From positions 1 through 43,448 of IMG/VR virus record IMGVR_UViG_3300031857_000409: 43,448 nt of DNA; one strand, given 5' to 3'. The DNA comes from a virus. The translations under genes and the position numbers were made by a program. Within the stretch, counting starts at the first letter, position 1. Each line of letters starts with the position of its first letter. The notes beneath the pieces were generated by a model. It ran no database searches, had not been told where the DNA came from, and was given only the letters and a program-made list of their open reading frames with translations. Positions 1-6,421 of the stretch are shown in pieces.

Positions 1-994
1 AGGGCTTCTCGTCAGTGGCGAGCACAGCCTCCGGCGACACCGAAGTGTTCGCACGGGCCGAGTTCGACCACAGGTCCACCGGGACCTCAGAGCCATTCAC
101 GACCATGGTGAAACGGCCACAAGGGGCGTTCACCGGATCGTAAATGTCCTGAGGCTCCTTCGAACCGGACGGAGCAACGACGATACGCTGCTGCGAGCCG
201 GCCCAGTTGGAGACCCACTGACGGGAAAGCTGGATCAACTTCTCACGCTTTTCGTTGGCGTCGGCCACCTGCGCCTGGGTCAGTCCGTCAAGCTTTTGCG
301 AGAGCAGGTGAGCCTGGAGACGAAGACCATAGACGCGCTGGAAGGTCTCGATAGCCGAGTCAGCAAAGTTCAGGAAGCCCTGACCAGTGCGGCTCTTGCT
401 ACGGTCGACCGAACCAACCTCAAACGAGGTCACCGGAACGCCAGTCTGGTGCTGGTATGCAGCGACGATACGGCCGGGATTGGAAATCCGACCGGTCACA
501 TCGACAGCACCAGCCTGCTTGAAGGCGGCGATGGCATGCTTGAAGCCCTCTTCGGCAGCACCGAACTGCTGGAAGAACAGCGGCATGGAGCCGGCGAAGT
601 TCAGACCCATGCTCACGAGCGAGGAGTCGAACTTGCTACGGTCCACCGTGCTTCCATCGGCGGTGACAAACTTGTAAAGCAGATCAGTCAGAGTGACCTT
701 CTCGCCATCCACGGTGAGGACGATGTCCATCTTGACCGGGTTCATCACACCGGTCACGAGGTAGTAGTCCTTGCCAGTGTAAGGCGACTTCTGCTCGAGG
801 ATGCTCAGACGGCTGAGTGCGGCTTCGCGAAGAGTGACCTCCATCGGAACCTCGGTGCCGTTGATGCTACCCTTCATGTTTGCGGTCTTGCCAACCGAGA
901 GGGTCCGAGTGGTCGAAGTACCCTGGAGGGCATCGATGTTCTCGGCAATCTCGGTAAAGAGACCAAGGTCCAAACCAAATGTACTGATATTCAT
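1..994 (-). CDS. Large hypothetical phage protein, C-terminus beyond the window
   Basis: About 331 residues are visible; the reading frame is open to the left edge, so the C-terminus is missing. The start is the ATG at 994-992, preceded by AAAGGATAATAATATC, which holds an acceptable Shine-Dalgarno. The protein begins MNISTFGLDLGLFTEIAENI and is rich in small polar residues and short hydrophobic strands, with no signal peptide or membrane span. A central segment (GSVDRSKSRTGQGFLNFADS and around it) and the phrase VNGSEVPVDLWSNSARANTS suggest a soluble globular protein. I do not recognise the family. It is the last gene seen in the leftward module and uses the same GC-rich codons as its neighbours. 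A leftward frame this long, with a ribosome site and good codon periodicity, makes the gene itself secure; its function is unknown. Confidence 0.85.
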   Translation of the reverse strand, partial: MNISTFGLDLGLFTEIAENIDALQGTSTTRTLSVGKTANMKGSINGTEVPMEVTLREAALSRLSILEQKSPYTGKDYYLVTGVMNPVKMDIVLTVDGEKVTLTDLLYKFVTADGSTVDRSKFDSSLVSMGLNFAGSMPLFFQQFGAAEEGFKHAIAAFKQAGAVDVTGRISNPGRIVAAYQHQTGVPVTSFEVGSVDRSKSRTGQGFLNFADSAIETFQRVYGLRLQAHLLSQKLDGLTQAQVADANEKREKLIQLSRQWVSNWAGSQQRIVVAPSGSKEPQDIYDPVNAPCGRFTMVVNGSEVPVDLWSNSARANTSVSPEAVLATDEKP

Positions 995-1071
995 GATATT
1001 ATTATCCTTTATTGTGTGTTTATTGTGTGCTAGGTGTTTCAAGGTCAAGATTCTTACTTGACCCTTCTTTT

Positions 1072-1206
1072 TTACTTACCGCTTTGGTAGCCCGAAACGA
1101 AAGACTCTTTGACGGCCTTGGTCTTCTTGGCGGTCTTGTTAGGAGCCTCCTTGATGACCTTGATGGTCTTGCCGGTCAACTTGCCGGCAGTCTTTGAAAT
1201 GTCCAT
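1072..1206 (-). CDS. Small basic lysine-rich protein, 44 aa
   Basis: The 44-residue protein reads MDISKTAGKLTGKTIKVIKE followed by APNKTAKKTKAVKESFVSGY and QSGK. It has about thirteen lysines and few acidic residues, so it is strongly basic and may bind nucleic acid or membrane. The start is set by GAAAGGAAACATC-ATG. The leader resembles that of the gene starting at 1782: both have ACCCAAAAA a little upstream and GAAAGGAAACA at the ribosome site. It lies between the partial gene to its left and a possible 25-residue gene to its right. No family is recognised. Small highly charged proteins of this kind are typical of early phage modules that act on the host, but that role is inference. Confidence 0.7.
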   Translation of the reverse strand: MDISKTAGKLTGKTIKVIKEAPNKTAKKTKAVKESFVSGYQSGK

Positions 1207-1248
1207 GATGTTTCCTTTCATTGTGTTTTTGGGTGTATAAGGTATTTT

Positions 1249-1326
1249 TTACATATTGGGATCAGCATTGGAGCCGGGAATAAAGAATTCCAAGATACCA
1301 ATGAGAAAGTCCATAATGAAATCCAA
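1249..1326 (-). CDS. Possible 25-aa hydrophobic micropeptide with TTG start
   Basis: Reading from a TTG at 1326 gives MDFIMDFLIGILEFFIPGSN then ADPNM and a stop. Residues 3-17 are almost wholly hydrophobic, so it could sit in the membrane. The case for translation is a very strong Shine-Dalgarno, GGGAGGTGA, placed 5 bases before the TTG. An internal ATG (residue 5) has worse spacing. The ribosome site lies in the 3' arm of a 17-bp hairpin (1329-1374), so expression would be low unless the hairpin is opened, for example by ribosomes translating the membrane protein that ends at 1383. The size is near the limit of what can be claimed from sequence. Confidence 0.4.
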   Translation of the reverse strand: MDFIMDFLIGILEFFIPGSNADPNM

Positions 1327-1328
1327 CT

Positions 1329-1374
1329 GAGTCACCTCCCTTCCCTTCTTTTTTGCAGGGAAAGGAGGCGACTC
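1329..1374 (-). promoter_or_regulatory. Long hairpin that buries a Shine-Dalgarno
   Basis: In the leftward transcript the arm 1374-1358 (GAGTCGCCTCCTTTCCC) pairs with 1345-1329 (GGGAAGGGAGGTGACTC) over 17 positions with only two G-U pairs and no mismatch; the loop is about 12 bases and A-rich. The right arm contains the ribosome site of the TTG-started micropeptide. The left arm contains CCTCC, which mimics the anti-Shine-Dalgarno. There is no T-run after the stem, so it is not a standard terminator. Its position just after the stop codon of the upstream gene fits translational coupling or an RNA stability element. Confidence 0.6.
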
Positions 1375-1382
1375 GGCCTTCT

Positions 1383-1520
1383 TTAGATACCATCTTTTTC
1401 CCAGTCGTATGGACGACCGGGATCGTATTCAGCGAGGACCATTGCAATTAGAGCAATAGACATCGCGCCGCAGGCGAGTATGAACCCGCCGGCGACAAAA
1501 TAGATGAACCAATCAAGCAT
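1383..1520 (-). CDS. Small single-span membrane protein, 45 aa
   Basis: The protein starts MLDWFIYFVAGGFILACGAM and continues SIALIAMVLAEYDPGRPYDW to EKDGI. Residues 4-30 form one clear transmembrane helix, followed by a short polar, acidic tail with Tyr-Asp and Trp residues. Its ATG overlaps the stop of the upstream gene (the gene starting at 1782) in the arrangement AATGCTTGA, so the two are almost certainly translationally coupled. No ribosome site of its own is needed. The family is unknown. Tiny phage membrane proteins in early modules often act in superinfection exclusion or membrane takeover, but nothing in the sequence decides this. Confidence 0.7.
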   Translation of the reverse strand: MLDWFIYFVAGGFILACGAMSIALIAMVLAEYDPGRPYDWEKDGI

Positions 1521-1782
1521 TGAGTGCTGCTTTCATCAGTTCATAAGATGGTGTGACAGGATTGTCACGGTAGTGAGCCGAGACATTGTTATCCTTGTTG
1601 TAGTCTCCACTGGAGAGAAGTTCCATTTTGATTTCCTCAGTAGTGAAGTCGAGAATGAGAGTGGTGGTCTCACTCATCTTGATGTAAACCTGGCCACCGT
1701 TGAAGTAGCAAAGTTTACCGTTGCGCGCAGCAAAGTCAATGATTTCGCCACGCTCCTTGTATGAAATGGGCTTGAAAGCCAT
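1513..1782 (-). CDS. Hypothetical small protein, 89 aa
   Basis: The 89-residue protein begins MAFKPISYKERGEIIDFAAR and ends YELMKAALNA. Its alternating hydrophobic pattern (KLCYFNGGQVYIKM, TTTLILDFTTEEIKMELL) suggests a small alpha/beta fold with a three- or four-strand sheet. The start is supported by GAAAGGAAACAATAAA-ATG and by the leader shared with the 1206 gene. It has no cysteine pairs or membrane span. It is coupled to the downstream membrane protein by a stop/start overlap. No family is recognised. Confidence 0.75.
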   Translation of the reverse strand: MAFKPISYKERGEIIDFAARNGKLCYFNGGQVYIKMSETTTLILDFTTEEIKMELLSSGDYNKDNNVSAHYRDNPVTPSYELMKAALNA

Positions 1783-1909
1783 TTTATTGTTTCCTTTCTA
1801 TTTTTGGGTGTTTGAAGTTTATGGTTTATTTTTTAGAACCAGCAGTGGGGAGTGGCCGGCGAAATAAATCACCAACCACCCCCCAAAGCCGGGAGGTGTC
1901 ACGCAAGAT

Positions 1910-2092
1910 CTAGCGTTGTGCGAGAAGAGTGTCGATGAGCTTGTGGCTCGCGACCATGTCTCCTTTGTCTGCTGCCCGCAATGCGGAAGCAAGCAGAAGG
2001 ATGTTTTCTTCAGAGATTGCAATGCCCAGATTGTGGGCGTTGAGCATTCCTTTGGCATCCTTCAGGTATTGGTTTTGGTTGTTCCGCTTCAT
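1910..2092 (-). CDS. Small helical protein, 60 aa
   Basis: The protein starts MKRNNQNQYLKDAKGMLNAH and is predicted mainly helical (ISEENILLLASALRAADKGD). The start is fixed by ATAGGAGGTTATT-ATG, one of the strongest ribosome sites in the window. It lies 15 bases after the stop of the gene that starts at 2287, so both are probably on one message. Between its end and the next gene (1783-1909) there is no gene I can support. That gap holds an imperfect 10-bp inverted repeat (near 1846-1893) without a T-run. Confidence 0.75.
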   Translation of the reverse strand: MKRNNQNQYLKDAKGMLNAHNLGIAISEENILLLASALRAADKGDMVASHKLIDTLLAQR

Positions 2093-2107
2093 AATAACCT
2101 CCTATGG

Positions 2108-2287
2108 TTAGCGGTTTTTTGGCCTGTAGGCTTCTGCCCAGCAGGCTTTTCTGTAGAGTCGGTGAACAAGTTCACTCAACTCTTCATAGTCCTCTTGTTC
2201 GAGAACTTTGCTTTTCTTCATTCCGTAGAGAGAATCGGCTATATTTGCTGTAGCATCGATGATCTCTTGTAGGGTCATTCGCTTCAT
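2108..2287 (-). CDS. Small helical protein, 59 aa
   Basis: The protein begins MKRMTLQEIIDATANIADSL and ends in the basic, Trp/Tyr-containing tail AYRPKNR. It is charged and helical throughout (KKSKVLEQEDYEELSELVHR). The start is set by CTAGGAGGTAACAAAT-ATG. Both this gene and the next begin Met-Lys-Arg and have the same ribosome site, so they may be distant duplicates, although the rest shows little similarity. Upstream (2288-2590) is the unusual AT-rich and stem-loop-rich interval. The function is unknown. Confidence 0.7.
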   Translation of the reverse strand: MKRMTLQEIIDATANIADSLYGMKKSKVLEQEDYEELSELVHRLYRKACWAEAYRPKNR

Positions 2288-2590
2288 ATTTGTTACCTCC
2301 TAGTTAACGGTCTTTCCCTTCTTTTTTGGGTGGCTTTAGAATAAACCTATATAAAAATATATAAAATAATATTATATATCTTTATATAGATTAGTGATTT
2401 AGGATTTATATATCTATAAATAAATAAATATATCGATCCGGAAGATCCGGTCGGGTCGAAGCTCGCGCAGCGAGCGAGGCGCCTGAGCAGCGTCCCCCGA
2501 AGGGGGGCCTGCGAAGGCGCAAGAAAGGGGGGGGACCCCCGGTCAAGTCGCGCATGAAGCACAACTCAACCGGGGGTCGAGGGGGGAAGG
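2288..2590. other. Gene-free interval: AT-rich tract beside GC-rich stem-loops
   Basis: No gene is supported here. Bases about 2340-2440 are nearly pure A/T with many TATATA, TTTATATAT and AAATAAATAAATA runs. Next to them lies GC-rich DNA with a GATCCGG direct repeat (near 2435-2450), a perfect GCTCGC-GCAGCGAGC hairpin (about 2461-2475), a nested stem in which GCGCCT pairs with AGGCGC around a CCCCC/GGGGG inner stem (about 2480-2520), and an inverted repeat with 10-bp perfect arms, GACCCCCGGT (2534-2543) and ACCGGGGGTC (2569-2578). The last follows the gene ending at 2591 and may act in termination. The pairing of an easily melted tract with stem-loops resembles a replication origin or other DNA-level signal. 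Nearer the 2287 gene is an A-rich AAAAAAGAAGGG leader motif. Confidence 0.55.
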
Positions 2591-2941
2591 TCAGAACGAC
2601 TGAGTGTCGTCGACCTTGGGGGTCCGGCGGTCGGACCAGGTGGTATCCGGCAGAGCCTCACCGTCGGTGAGAGCGACCGTGCCGAAGAATGAAACCTGAC
2701 GACGAGGAGCCTTGAGTGCCACACGGACATTCTGCTCATCGAGGTAGTCGACTTCGACATCACCGAACTTGATGGTCTGGGCGTCGATGCGGTTCCACTT
2801 CTGGGGAGCGAGACCTGCGGGGATGTACGCGAAATGCGTGACACCCTGCTGGAACTCGGGAGCGGTGAGCAGGACCTTGACGGTCTTGCCCGTGGACGAG
2901 GCCTCCGGAGAGACCCAAGTGATGGTGGGCATGGTACCCAT
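2591..2941 (-). CDS. Hypothetical beta-rich protein, 116 aa
   Basis: The start is the ATG at 2941, chosen because CAGGAGGTGCAATC precedes it exactly; the frame is open further upstream, but that part has no ribosome site. The protein begins MGTMPTITWVSPEASSTGKT and reads as alternating beta strands (VKVLLTAPEFQQGVTHFAYI, VEVDYLDEQNVRVALKA), probably one small beta-sandwich or OB-like domain. It has no cysteines, signal peptide or membrane span. It sits just downstream of the terminator of the 770-residue gene and so needs its own promoter in 2942-3133. There a TATATT near 3070 and a small ACTGT/ACAGT leader hairpin (2999-3013) are visible. The function is unknown. Confidence 0.75.
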   Translation of the reverse strand: MGTMPTITWVSPEASSTGKTVKVLLTAPEFQQGVTHFAYIPAGLAPQKWNRIDAQTIKFGDVEVDYLDEQNVRVALKAPRRQVSFFGTVALTDGEALPDTTWSDRRTPKVDDTQSF

Positions 2942-2998
2942 GATTGCACCTCCTGATGCGTTGTGGCGGGACGGGATTGTCCCTTCTTTTCTGGATGA

Positions 2999-3013
2999 AC
3001 TGTATCGGACAGT
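2999..3013 (-). promoter_or_regulatory. Leader hairpin before the 2941 gene
   Basis: In the leftward transcript ACTGT and ACAGT form a 5-bp stem around the loop CCGAT, about 60 bases before the start codon. It is the weakest member of the series of compact leader hairpins found upstream of several genes in this module (see 5546, 7011, 7415, 7922, 8448). Confidence 0.35.
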
Positions 3014-3133
3014 CCACCCAAGGTAAGATTCGGCAGTTCTAGCCTTACCCAACCCGCGAAAGCGCTTTAGAATATAACTTTTAATCATATTAAAGCACTC
3101 TGGGGCTTAAGGTCTGACTTGTGGCCTAGGCAC

Positions 3134-3182
3134 TACCCATAAAGAGAAAAGCCCCCACTACACTGGCAGTGTAGCAGGGGCT
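3134..3182 (-). terminator. Rho-independent terminator with ATGGGTA tag (copy 1)
   Basis: In the leftward direction AGCCCCTGCTACACTG pairs with CAGTGTAGTGGGGGCT over most of its length, followed by TTTTCTCTTT and then ATGGGTAG. It lies 27 bases beyond the stop codon of the 770-residue gene. It is the first of seven elements with the same plan (stem, T-rich tail, ATGGGTA). Confidence 0.85.
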
Positions 3183-3208
3183 GATCTCAGTCTCGGTTGT
3201 CCGTCTGG

Positions 3209-5521
3209 TTAACGGTTGGTCTTGCTCTGTTCGGCCTTGAGCGCCCGGATGAACCAGTCCAAAGGCTGCTTTTCGCTCTTGGCAGCGAGCGAGTACAGCC
3301 ACTGGTCGTGGTTGGCACGGGGCCACTGGGCTTTGGCGTTGAACGCTTCGTTGGCAAGGCGGAGAATCTTGCGATTTGTCCTCTCCTCACCGAACTCGGC
3401 GTCCGACTCCTCCAGGAGCTTCACGAACTCCTGAACCCAGTCAGCTGAACGGGACTTGCCGGCCTTTACCTTAGCCAACTCGTTGGGTGCATCCCGAATC
3501 TCTTCAGGCGTCCAACGGATGCTGGCCAGGATATCCGGCTTGGTGATGTTGGCGTTGAGCCAAAAGGTCATCTCCTCAAGGGCCTTGCGAGTCATCAACT
3601 CACGCTGCCTGTGAAGAGCCACCCAGGGCGATGCCTCAACATCTCCTGCAGTCAACCCGTGCATAAGAGCCAGTTCATCGTAGAGTCTGGTATGATACCA
3701 GAATGCATCCACGACTCCATTGGTCTTATTACGGAGCTGAGCAAAGATGTAGTCAGCAAAGTCCTTGATGATCATGATATCCTCTGGAGTAGCCATACCT
3801 TGCTGCAAAGCGTCAATGATATCCTCATTGGACGCCTTGTATTCAGGCAAATAGCCACCCACACAGGCCGCATAGACCATCTTGGGCAGAACTGCACCAC
3901 CGGTTCCAGCCGGGAAAAGCTCAGCAGCCGTGCGAACACGACGCTCATCTTCAAGAGAGAATTCATCACCGATGGTGAGATTCTTTCCTCCCGGCAGAGA
4001 TCCAATGGTAAGCTGATCCATCATCCAGCTGAACTGGGGAACCGTATTGAACAGTTCTTCCCAATCCACAACGGGAGGCTGATCAGTGTACGCATGGAAC
4101 ACTGGGCCTGGCTCGTTGACTGGAATGACGCTCCACTCACCGAAATCATTCGGATTGCGGAGCAGGAACGCTACCATCGTATCACCGATAGTACGGATAT
4201 GGACCTTGACCGTATCGTCCAAGTCAGGACCACCGTGGTCAGGAAGGTGCTTCTGGAAGAAAGCTCCAGGAACCACAAAGCTGTGTGTAGCTTCGTGGAA
4301 GAGCCCGAATTCTCCCTTGGGCATCTTGAAACCGGCAAGCTCCAAGACTTCCTTGGTCATGATGTGAGCGGCATAAGCCCACGGCACTGGGAACCAGTGA
4401 CGCGTCTTGTCCATCCACACACGACCCTTGTCGGCATTACCCAGGACTTGCTGCTTCAAACCATTCACGCTCAAGAACATGAGGGTCTGAGATGCAGTAA
4501 GAGGGACACCAAGCTTGTCAAGCTCAGCGACCTTTTCCTGAATCAATCCAACAAGGCCACGGTCAGACGAGAACCGGGACTCAACATCCTCGTGGAGAAC
4601 CTGCTCGGAATCAACCAAGCGGGTCAACCACTCAGACCTCTTGCCCTCTTTCAGGTCCGCGAAGAAAGTCTTCAGCATTCCATCCAGGGACTCAAGGAGA
4701 GTCTGGTCGTCGTACAGGCCCGACACACCACGATAGATAGCATGAGTGAGATCATCAGACTTCACCGGGATTGCTCCGTAGCTCGGTTCGATGGTTACCC
4801 ACTGCCATCCTGTGGTGCGGATCTCAGACTTGATGTTCGGGTCAAACGTTCTCACGTCATAGCCGTTCATCATTCGCCCGGGAAGAACAAGAGCATTGCC
4901 CTTAATCAACCCATCCGAGCAGAGCATACGGAAGCTCACAATGGCGGTTTTGCCAGAGTGAATCCTCCAGATCTGCTTGGCCCTCCACCGACGTGATGCA
5001 TCGGTATTGGAGCGAATGCACCGAAGTGCAAGCCTGCGACTGATGAAGCTGATGCCGTCAACGTAGCAGTCCGGATAGGAATGCTTGATGACTTCCAGCT
5101 TCAACGAGCCGTCTGGGACGTGGACCCACATGGACGCAGTCCGGACGATCTCAACCAGTCGCTTGCTCATCTTCTTGGAGTTTCGGATGATGAGTCCGAT
5201 TTCCTTGAAAGACGACAACCAGCCTTGATTGCCCTTGATGCGAACCATATACTGGTCCGATGCCGTGCTCCAGCGAATCACTTCACTGGAGAACAGCTGG
5301 TCATGGACAGCGGGAGACTCGGAGTTGATACCCCGCATCTTCCGCTGCTTGACCTTCCTGACTTCGACCCGGTACTTTCCCGGGAAGAAGATGTTCAGGA
5401 AGGCAGCCTGGTATGGGCCAGGCCTGAACTCCTCGATGACGGTTTCGCCATCAAGGAGTGCCGCTGAGGTGATCAGTCGAAACCAATAACCCTTTGCGGA
5501 CTTTACGATGCCGTGAAACAT
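3209..5521 (-). CDS. 770-aa early protein; possible divergent double-psi-barrel polymerase
   Basis: This is the largest protein of the leftward module, with start ATG at 5521 after AAGGAGGTGCACG. It is soluble, mixed alpha/beta, with no membrane span. Two stretches recall two-barrel RNA polymerases of the cellular RdRP/YonO class. One is KGNALVLPGRMMNGYDVRTF (about residues 225-244), which lies in a beta-rich part. The other is HGGPDLDDTVKVHIR (about 445-460), followed by LLRNPNDFGEW. The polymerase signature is D-x-D-G-D, and here it reads D-L-D-D-T. The R-N-P phrase lies after the acidic motif rather than before it, so catalytic function is doubtful or the layout is rearranged. The C-terminal third is helical. 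It is followed by terminator copy 1 and preceded by its own leader hairpin. The gene is certain; the family is only a hypothesis. Confidence 0.8.
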   Translation of the reverse strand: MFHGIVKSAKGYWFRLITSAALLDGETVIEEFRPGPYQAAFLNIFFPGKYRVEVRKVKQRKMRGINSESPAVHDQLFSSEVIRWSTASDQYMVRIKGNQGWLSSFKEIGLIIRNSKKMSKRLVEIVRTASMWVHVPDGSLKLEVIKHSYPDCYVDGISFISRRLALRCIRSNTDASRRWRAKQIWRIHSGKTAIVSFRMLCSDGLIKGNALVLPGRMMNGYDVRTFDPNIKSEIRTTGWQWVTIEPSYGAIPVKSDDLTHAIYRGVSGLYDDQTLLESLDGMLKTFFADLKEGKRSEWLTRLVDSEQVLHEDVESRFSSDRGLVGLIQEKVAELDKLGVPLTASQTLMFLSVNGLKQQVLGNADKGRVWMDKTRHWFPVPWAYAAHIMTKEVLELAGFKMPKGEFGLFHEATHSFVVPGAFFQKHLPDHGGPDLDDTVKVHIRTIGDTMVAFLLRNPNDFGEWSVIPVNEPGPVFHAYTDQPPVVDWEELFNTVPQFSWMMDQLTIGSLPGGKNLTIGDEFSLEDERRVRTAAELFPAGTGGAVLPKMVYAACVGGYLPEYKASNEDIIDALQQGMATPEDIMIIKDFADYIFAQLRNKTNGVVDAFWYHTRLYDELALMHGLTAGDVEASPWVALHRQRELMTRKALEEMTFWLNANITKPDILASIRWTPEEIRDAPNELAKVKAGKSRSADWVQEFVKLLEESDAEFGEERTNRKILRLANEAFNAKAQWPRANHDQWLYSLAAKSEKQPLDWFIRALKAEQSKTNR

Positions 5522-5545
5522 CGTGCACCTCCTTAGTGCTTTGAT

Positions 5546-5564
5546 GTGCAGAGGCCGTCTGCAC
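5546..5564 (-). promoter_or_regulatory. Leader hairpin before the 770-aa gene
   Basis: A perfect 7-bp stem, GTGCAGA with TCTGCAC, closes a CGGCC loop 25 bases upstream of the start codon and just before the AAGGAGG ribosome site. It is too short and lacks a T-run for a terminator. It is probably a 5' stability or regulatory hairpin of the early-gene series. Confidence 0.5.
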
Positions 5565-5603
5565 GCGGTTTGGGATCAACCTTGAACCTTGCGGCCTATG
5601 GTC

Positions 5604-5636
5604 TACCCATAATAAAGAGAGCCCCCGAAGGGGCTC
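5604..5636 (-). terminator. Rho-independent terminator with ATGGGTA tag (copy 2)
   Basis: Leftward, GAGCCCC and GGGGCTC form a 7-bp stem around a UUCG-type loop, followed by TCTTTATT and ATGGGTAG. It lies about 50 bases beyond the end of the 67-residue gene and separates it from the 770-residue gene. Confidence 0.85.
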
Positions 5637-5685
5637 CCACCTGTTATGTTACCTCGCTATCAGGTTGCGATGCTGTATACAGCTT

Positions 5686-5889
5686 TCAGTCGAACAGAGT
5701 CGGCTTCTGGAGCTTCTTCTGCTTGGCTGCTTCTTTGGCCTTGCGAATGTTGTCCTTCCACTCCTCGTAGTGGACATTGCACAGGGCCATCGGCTGTGGA
5801 TAAGCCACAAAGTGACCCTCTCCTCGCCGTAGTTTGACACGGCACTGGTGGCCTTTGCACCAGACGCCGTCCCATGATTGAAAAGCCAT
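5686..5889 (-). CDS. Small Cys/His-containing protein, 67 aa
   Basis: The start at 5889 is chosen from GAAAGGAGGCCAGTA-ATG. The protein begins MAFQSWDGVWCKGHQCRVKL and contains Cys at residues 11 and 16, then a later LCNVHYEEWK with Cys and His, and a basic coiled C-terminus (KAKEAAKQKKLQ). The C-x4-C ... C-x2-H pattern could bind one zinc ion, giving a small nucleic-acid or protein-binding fold. It lies 67 bases after the gene that starts at 6214, separated by a large hairpin (5913-5959). It is followed by terminator copy 2. The role is unknown. Confidence 0.7.
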   Translation of the reverse strand: MAFQSWDGVWCKGHQCRVKLRRGEGHFVAYPQPMALCNVHYEEWKDNIRKAKEAAKQKKLQKPTLFD

Positions 5890-5912
5890 TACTGGCCTCC
5901 TTTCTTGTTGGG

Positions 5913-5959
5913 TGAGTTGCCCCCAGAGCTGACCTCTTGGCTCCGGGGGCATTGACTCA
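5913..5959 (-). promoter_or_regulatory. Intergenic three-step hairpin between two early genes
   Basis: Three nested perfect stems, TGAGT/ACTCA, GCCCCC/GGGGGC and GAGC/GCTC, are separated by one to four unpaired bases. In the leftward message the outer base includes the TGA stop of the 85-residue gene, and the 67-residue gene starts about 24 bases later. No T-run follows, so full termination is unlikely. An RNA processing or decay barrier that sets different levels of the two proteins is the likeliest use. Confidence 0.6.
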
Positions 5960-6214
5960 CTTGTTGTTGTTGGTGTTGGCTGCGCGCCGCTCCTGGGCAA
6001 CGCGCAGGTTCTCCTGGGTCTTCAGGCCCTTGAGGACCTGGATGACCTGGTTCGCCCAGACCGTGGTCTGGATCTGGTCACCGGAGATGTGCCCCTTCAT
6101 CTTGCCGATGAGGGACTTGGCCTTCTCCTCGGAGAGAAGGTGGCCGACCTGTGCGAACAGGTCACGGATGAACGAGATCTGCTTCTCGCTCATGGGGTTG
6201 GTGTTTGCGGACAT
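5957..6214 (-). CDS. Hypothetical helical protein with SEKQ motif, 85 aa
   Basis: The start at 6214 follows TCAGGAGGAATC. The protein begins MSANTNPMSEKQISFIRDLF and continues with amphipathic helices (HLLSEEKAKSLIGKMKGHIS, VIQVLKGLKTQENLRVAQER) to a low-complexity NTNNNK tail. The phrase SEKQ..FI..L is common at the start of small helical phage and plasmid domains that accompany DNA-binding or recombination proteins, but I cannot name the family. It shares a message with the 67-residue gene downstream. The leader is long (6215-6363) and carries two stem-loops. Confidence 0.75.
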   Translation of the reverse strand: MSANTNPMSEKQISFIRDLFAQVGHLLSEEKAKSLIGKMKGHISGDQIQTTVWANQVIQVLKGLKTQENLRVAQERRAANTNNNK

Positions 6215-6298
6215 GATTCCTCCTGAATCTGTCTCGAATCGCATGGCGGGATTGCCACACTAACTTATGTCTACGTTATGGTGGACGCATGACGGACT

Positions 6299-6336
6299 AT
6301 GCACAAGCTCGTGCATGCTCTCTGAAGGAAGAGCAT
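6299..6336 (-). promoter_or_regulatory. Two adjoining leader stem-loops before the 85-aa gene
   Basis: Leftward, ATGCTCT pairs with AGAGCAT (outer limits 6336-6315), and directly after it ATGCAC pairs with GTGCAT around GAGCTT (6316-6299). They sit between terminator copy 3 and the 6214 start codon, in the same relative position as the other leader hairpins, although further from the start. Confidence 0.45.
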
Positions 6337-6363
6337 CCTGGGTGTGACCTGAGGTCTAAGTCT

Positions 6364-6400
6364 TACCCATGAAAAAGAGAGCCTCCGAAGAGGCCCTCTT
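6364..6400 (-). terminator. Rho-independent terminator with ATGGGTA tag (copy 3)
   Basis: Leftward, GGCCTC and GAGGCT pair around a UUCG-type tetraloop inside an AGAG/TCTCT extension, followed by CTTTTTC and ATGGGTAAG. It ends the LysM-protein gene, whose stop is about 20 bases upstream. Confidence 0.85.
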
Positions 6401-6421
6401 TCTCTGGCTGGCTTCCCTTGA

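Noticed and set aside
296-1033. Rightward 245-codon open frame
   Set aside because: It is antisense to the partial leftward gene that starts at 994 with a ribosome site, and the GC-rich third positions of that gene explain the open frame.
1783-1909. Short leftward frame ending with LLVLKNKP
   Set aside because: It has no ATG and no ribosome site at suitable spacing before its possible GTG or TTG codons.
3611-4996. Rightward 461-codon open frame
   Set aside because: It lies fully antisense to the 770-residue gene, which has a strong ribosome site, leader hairpin and terminator. The rightward frame has none of these and its protein is low in fold-like pattern.
6286-6362. GTTAAG-type leader hairpin in the 85-aa gene's leader
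   Set aside because: Stem-loops are present, but the AACGTA seen nearby is the reverse complement of the conserved loop, so it is not a member of that family.
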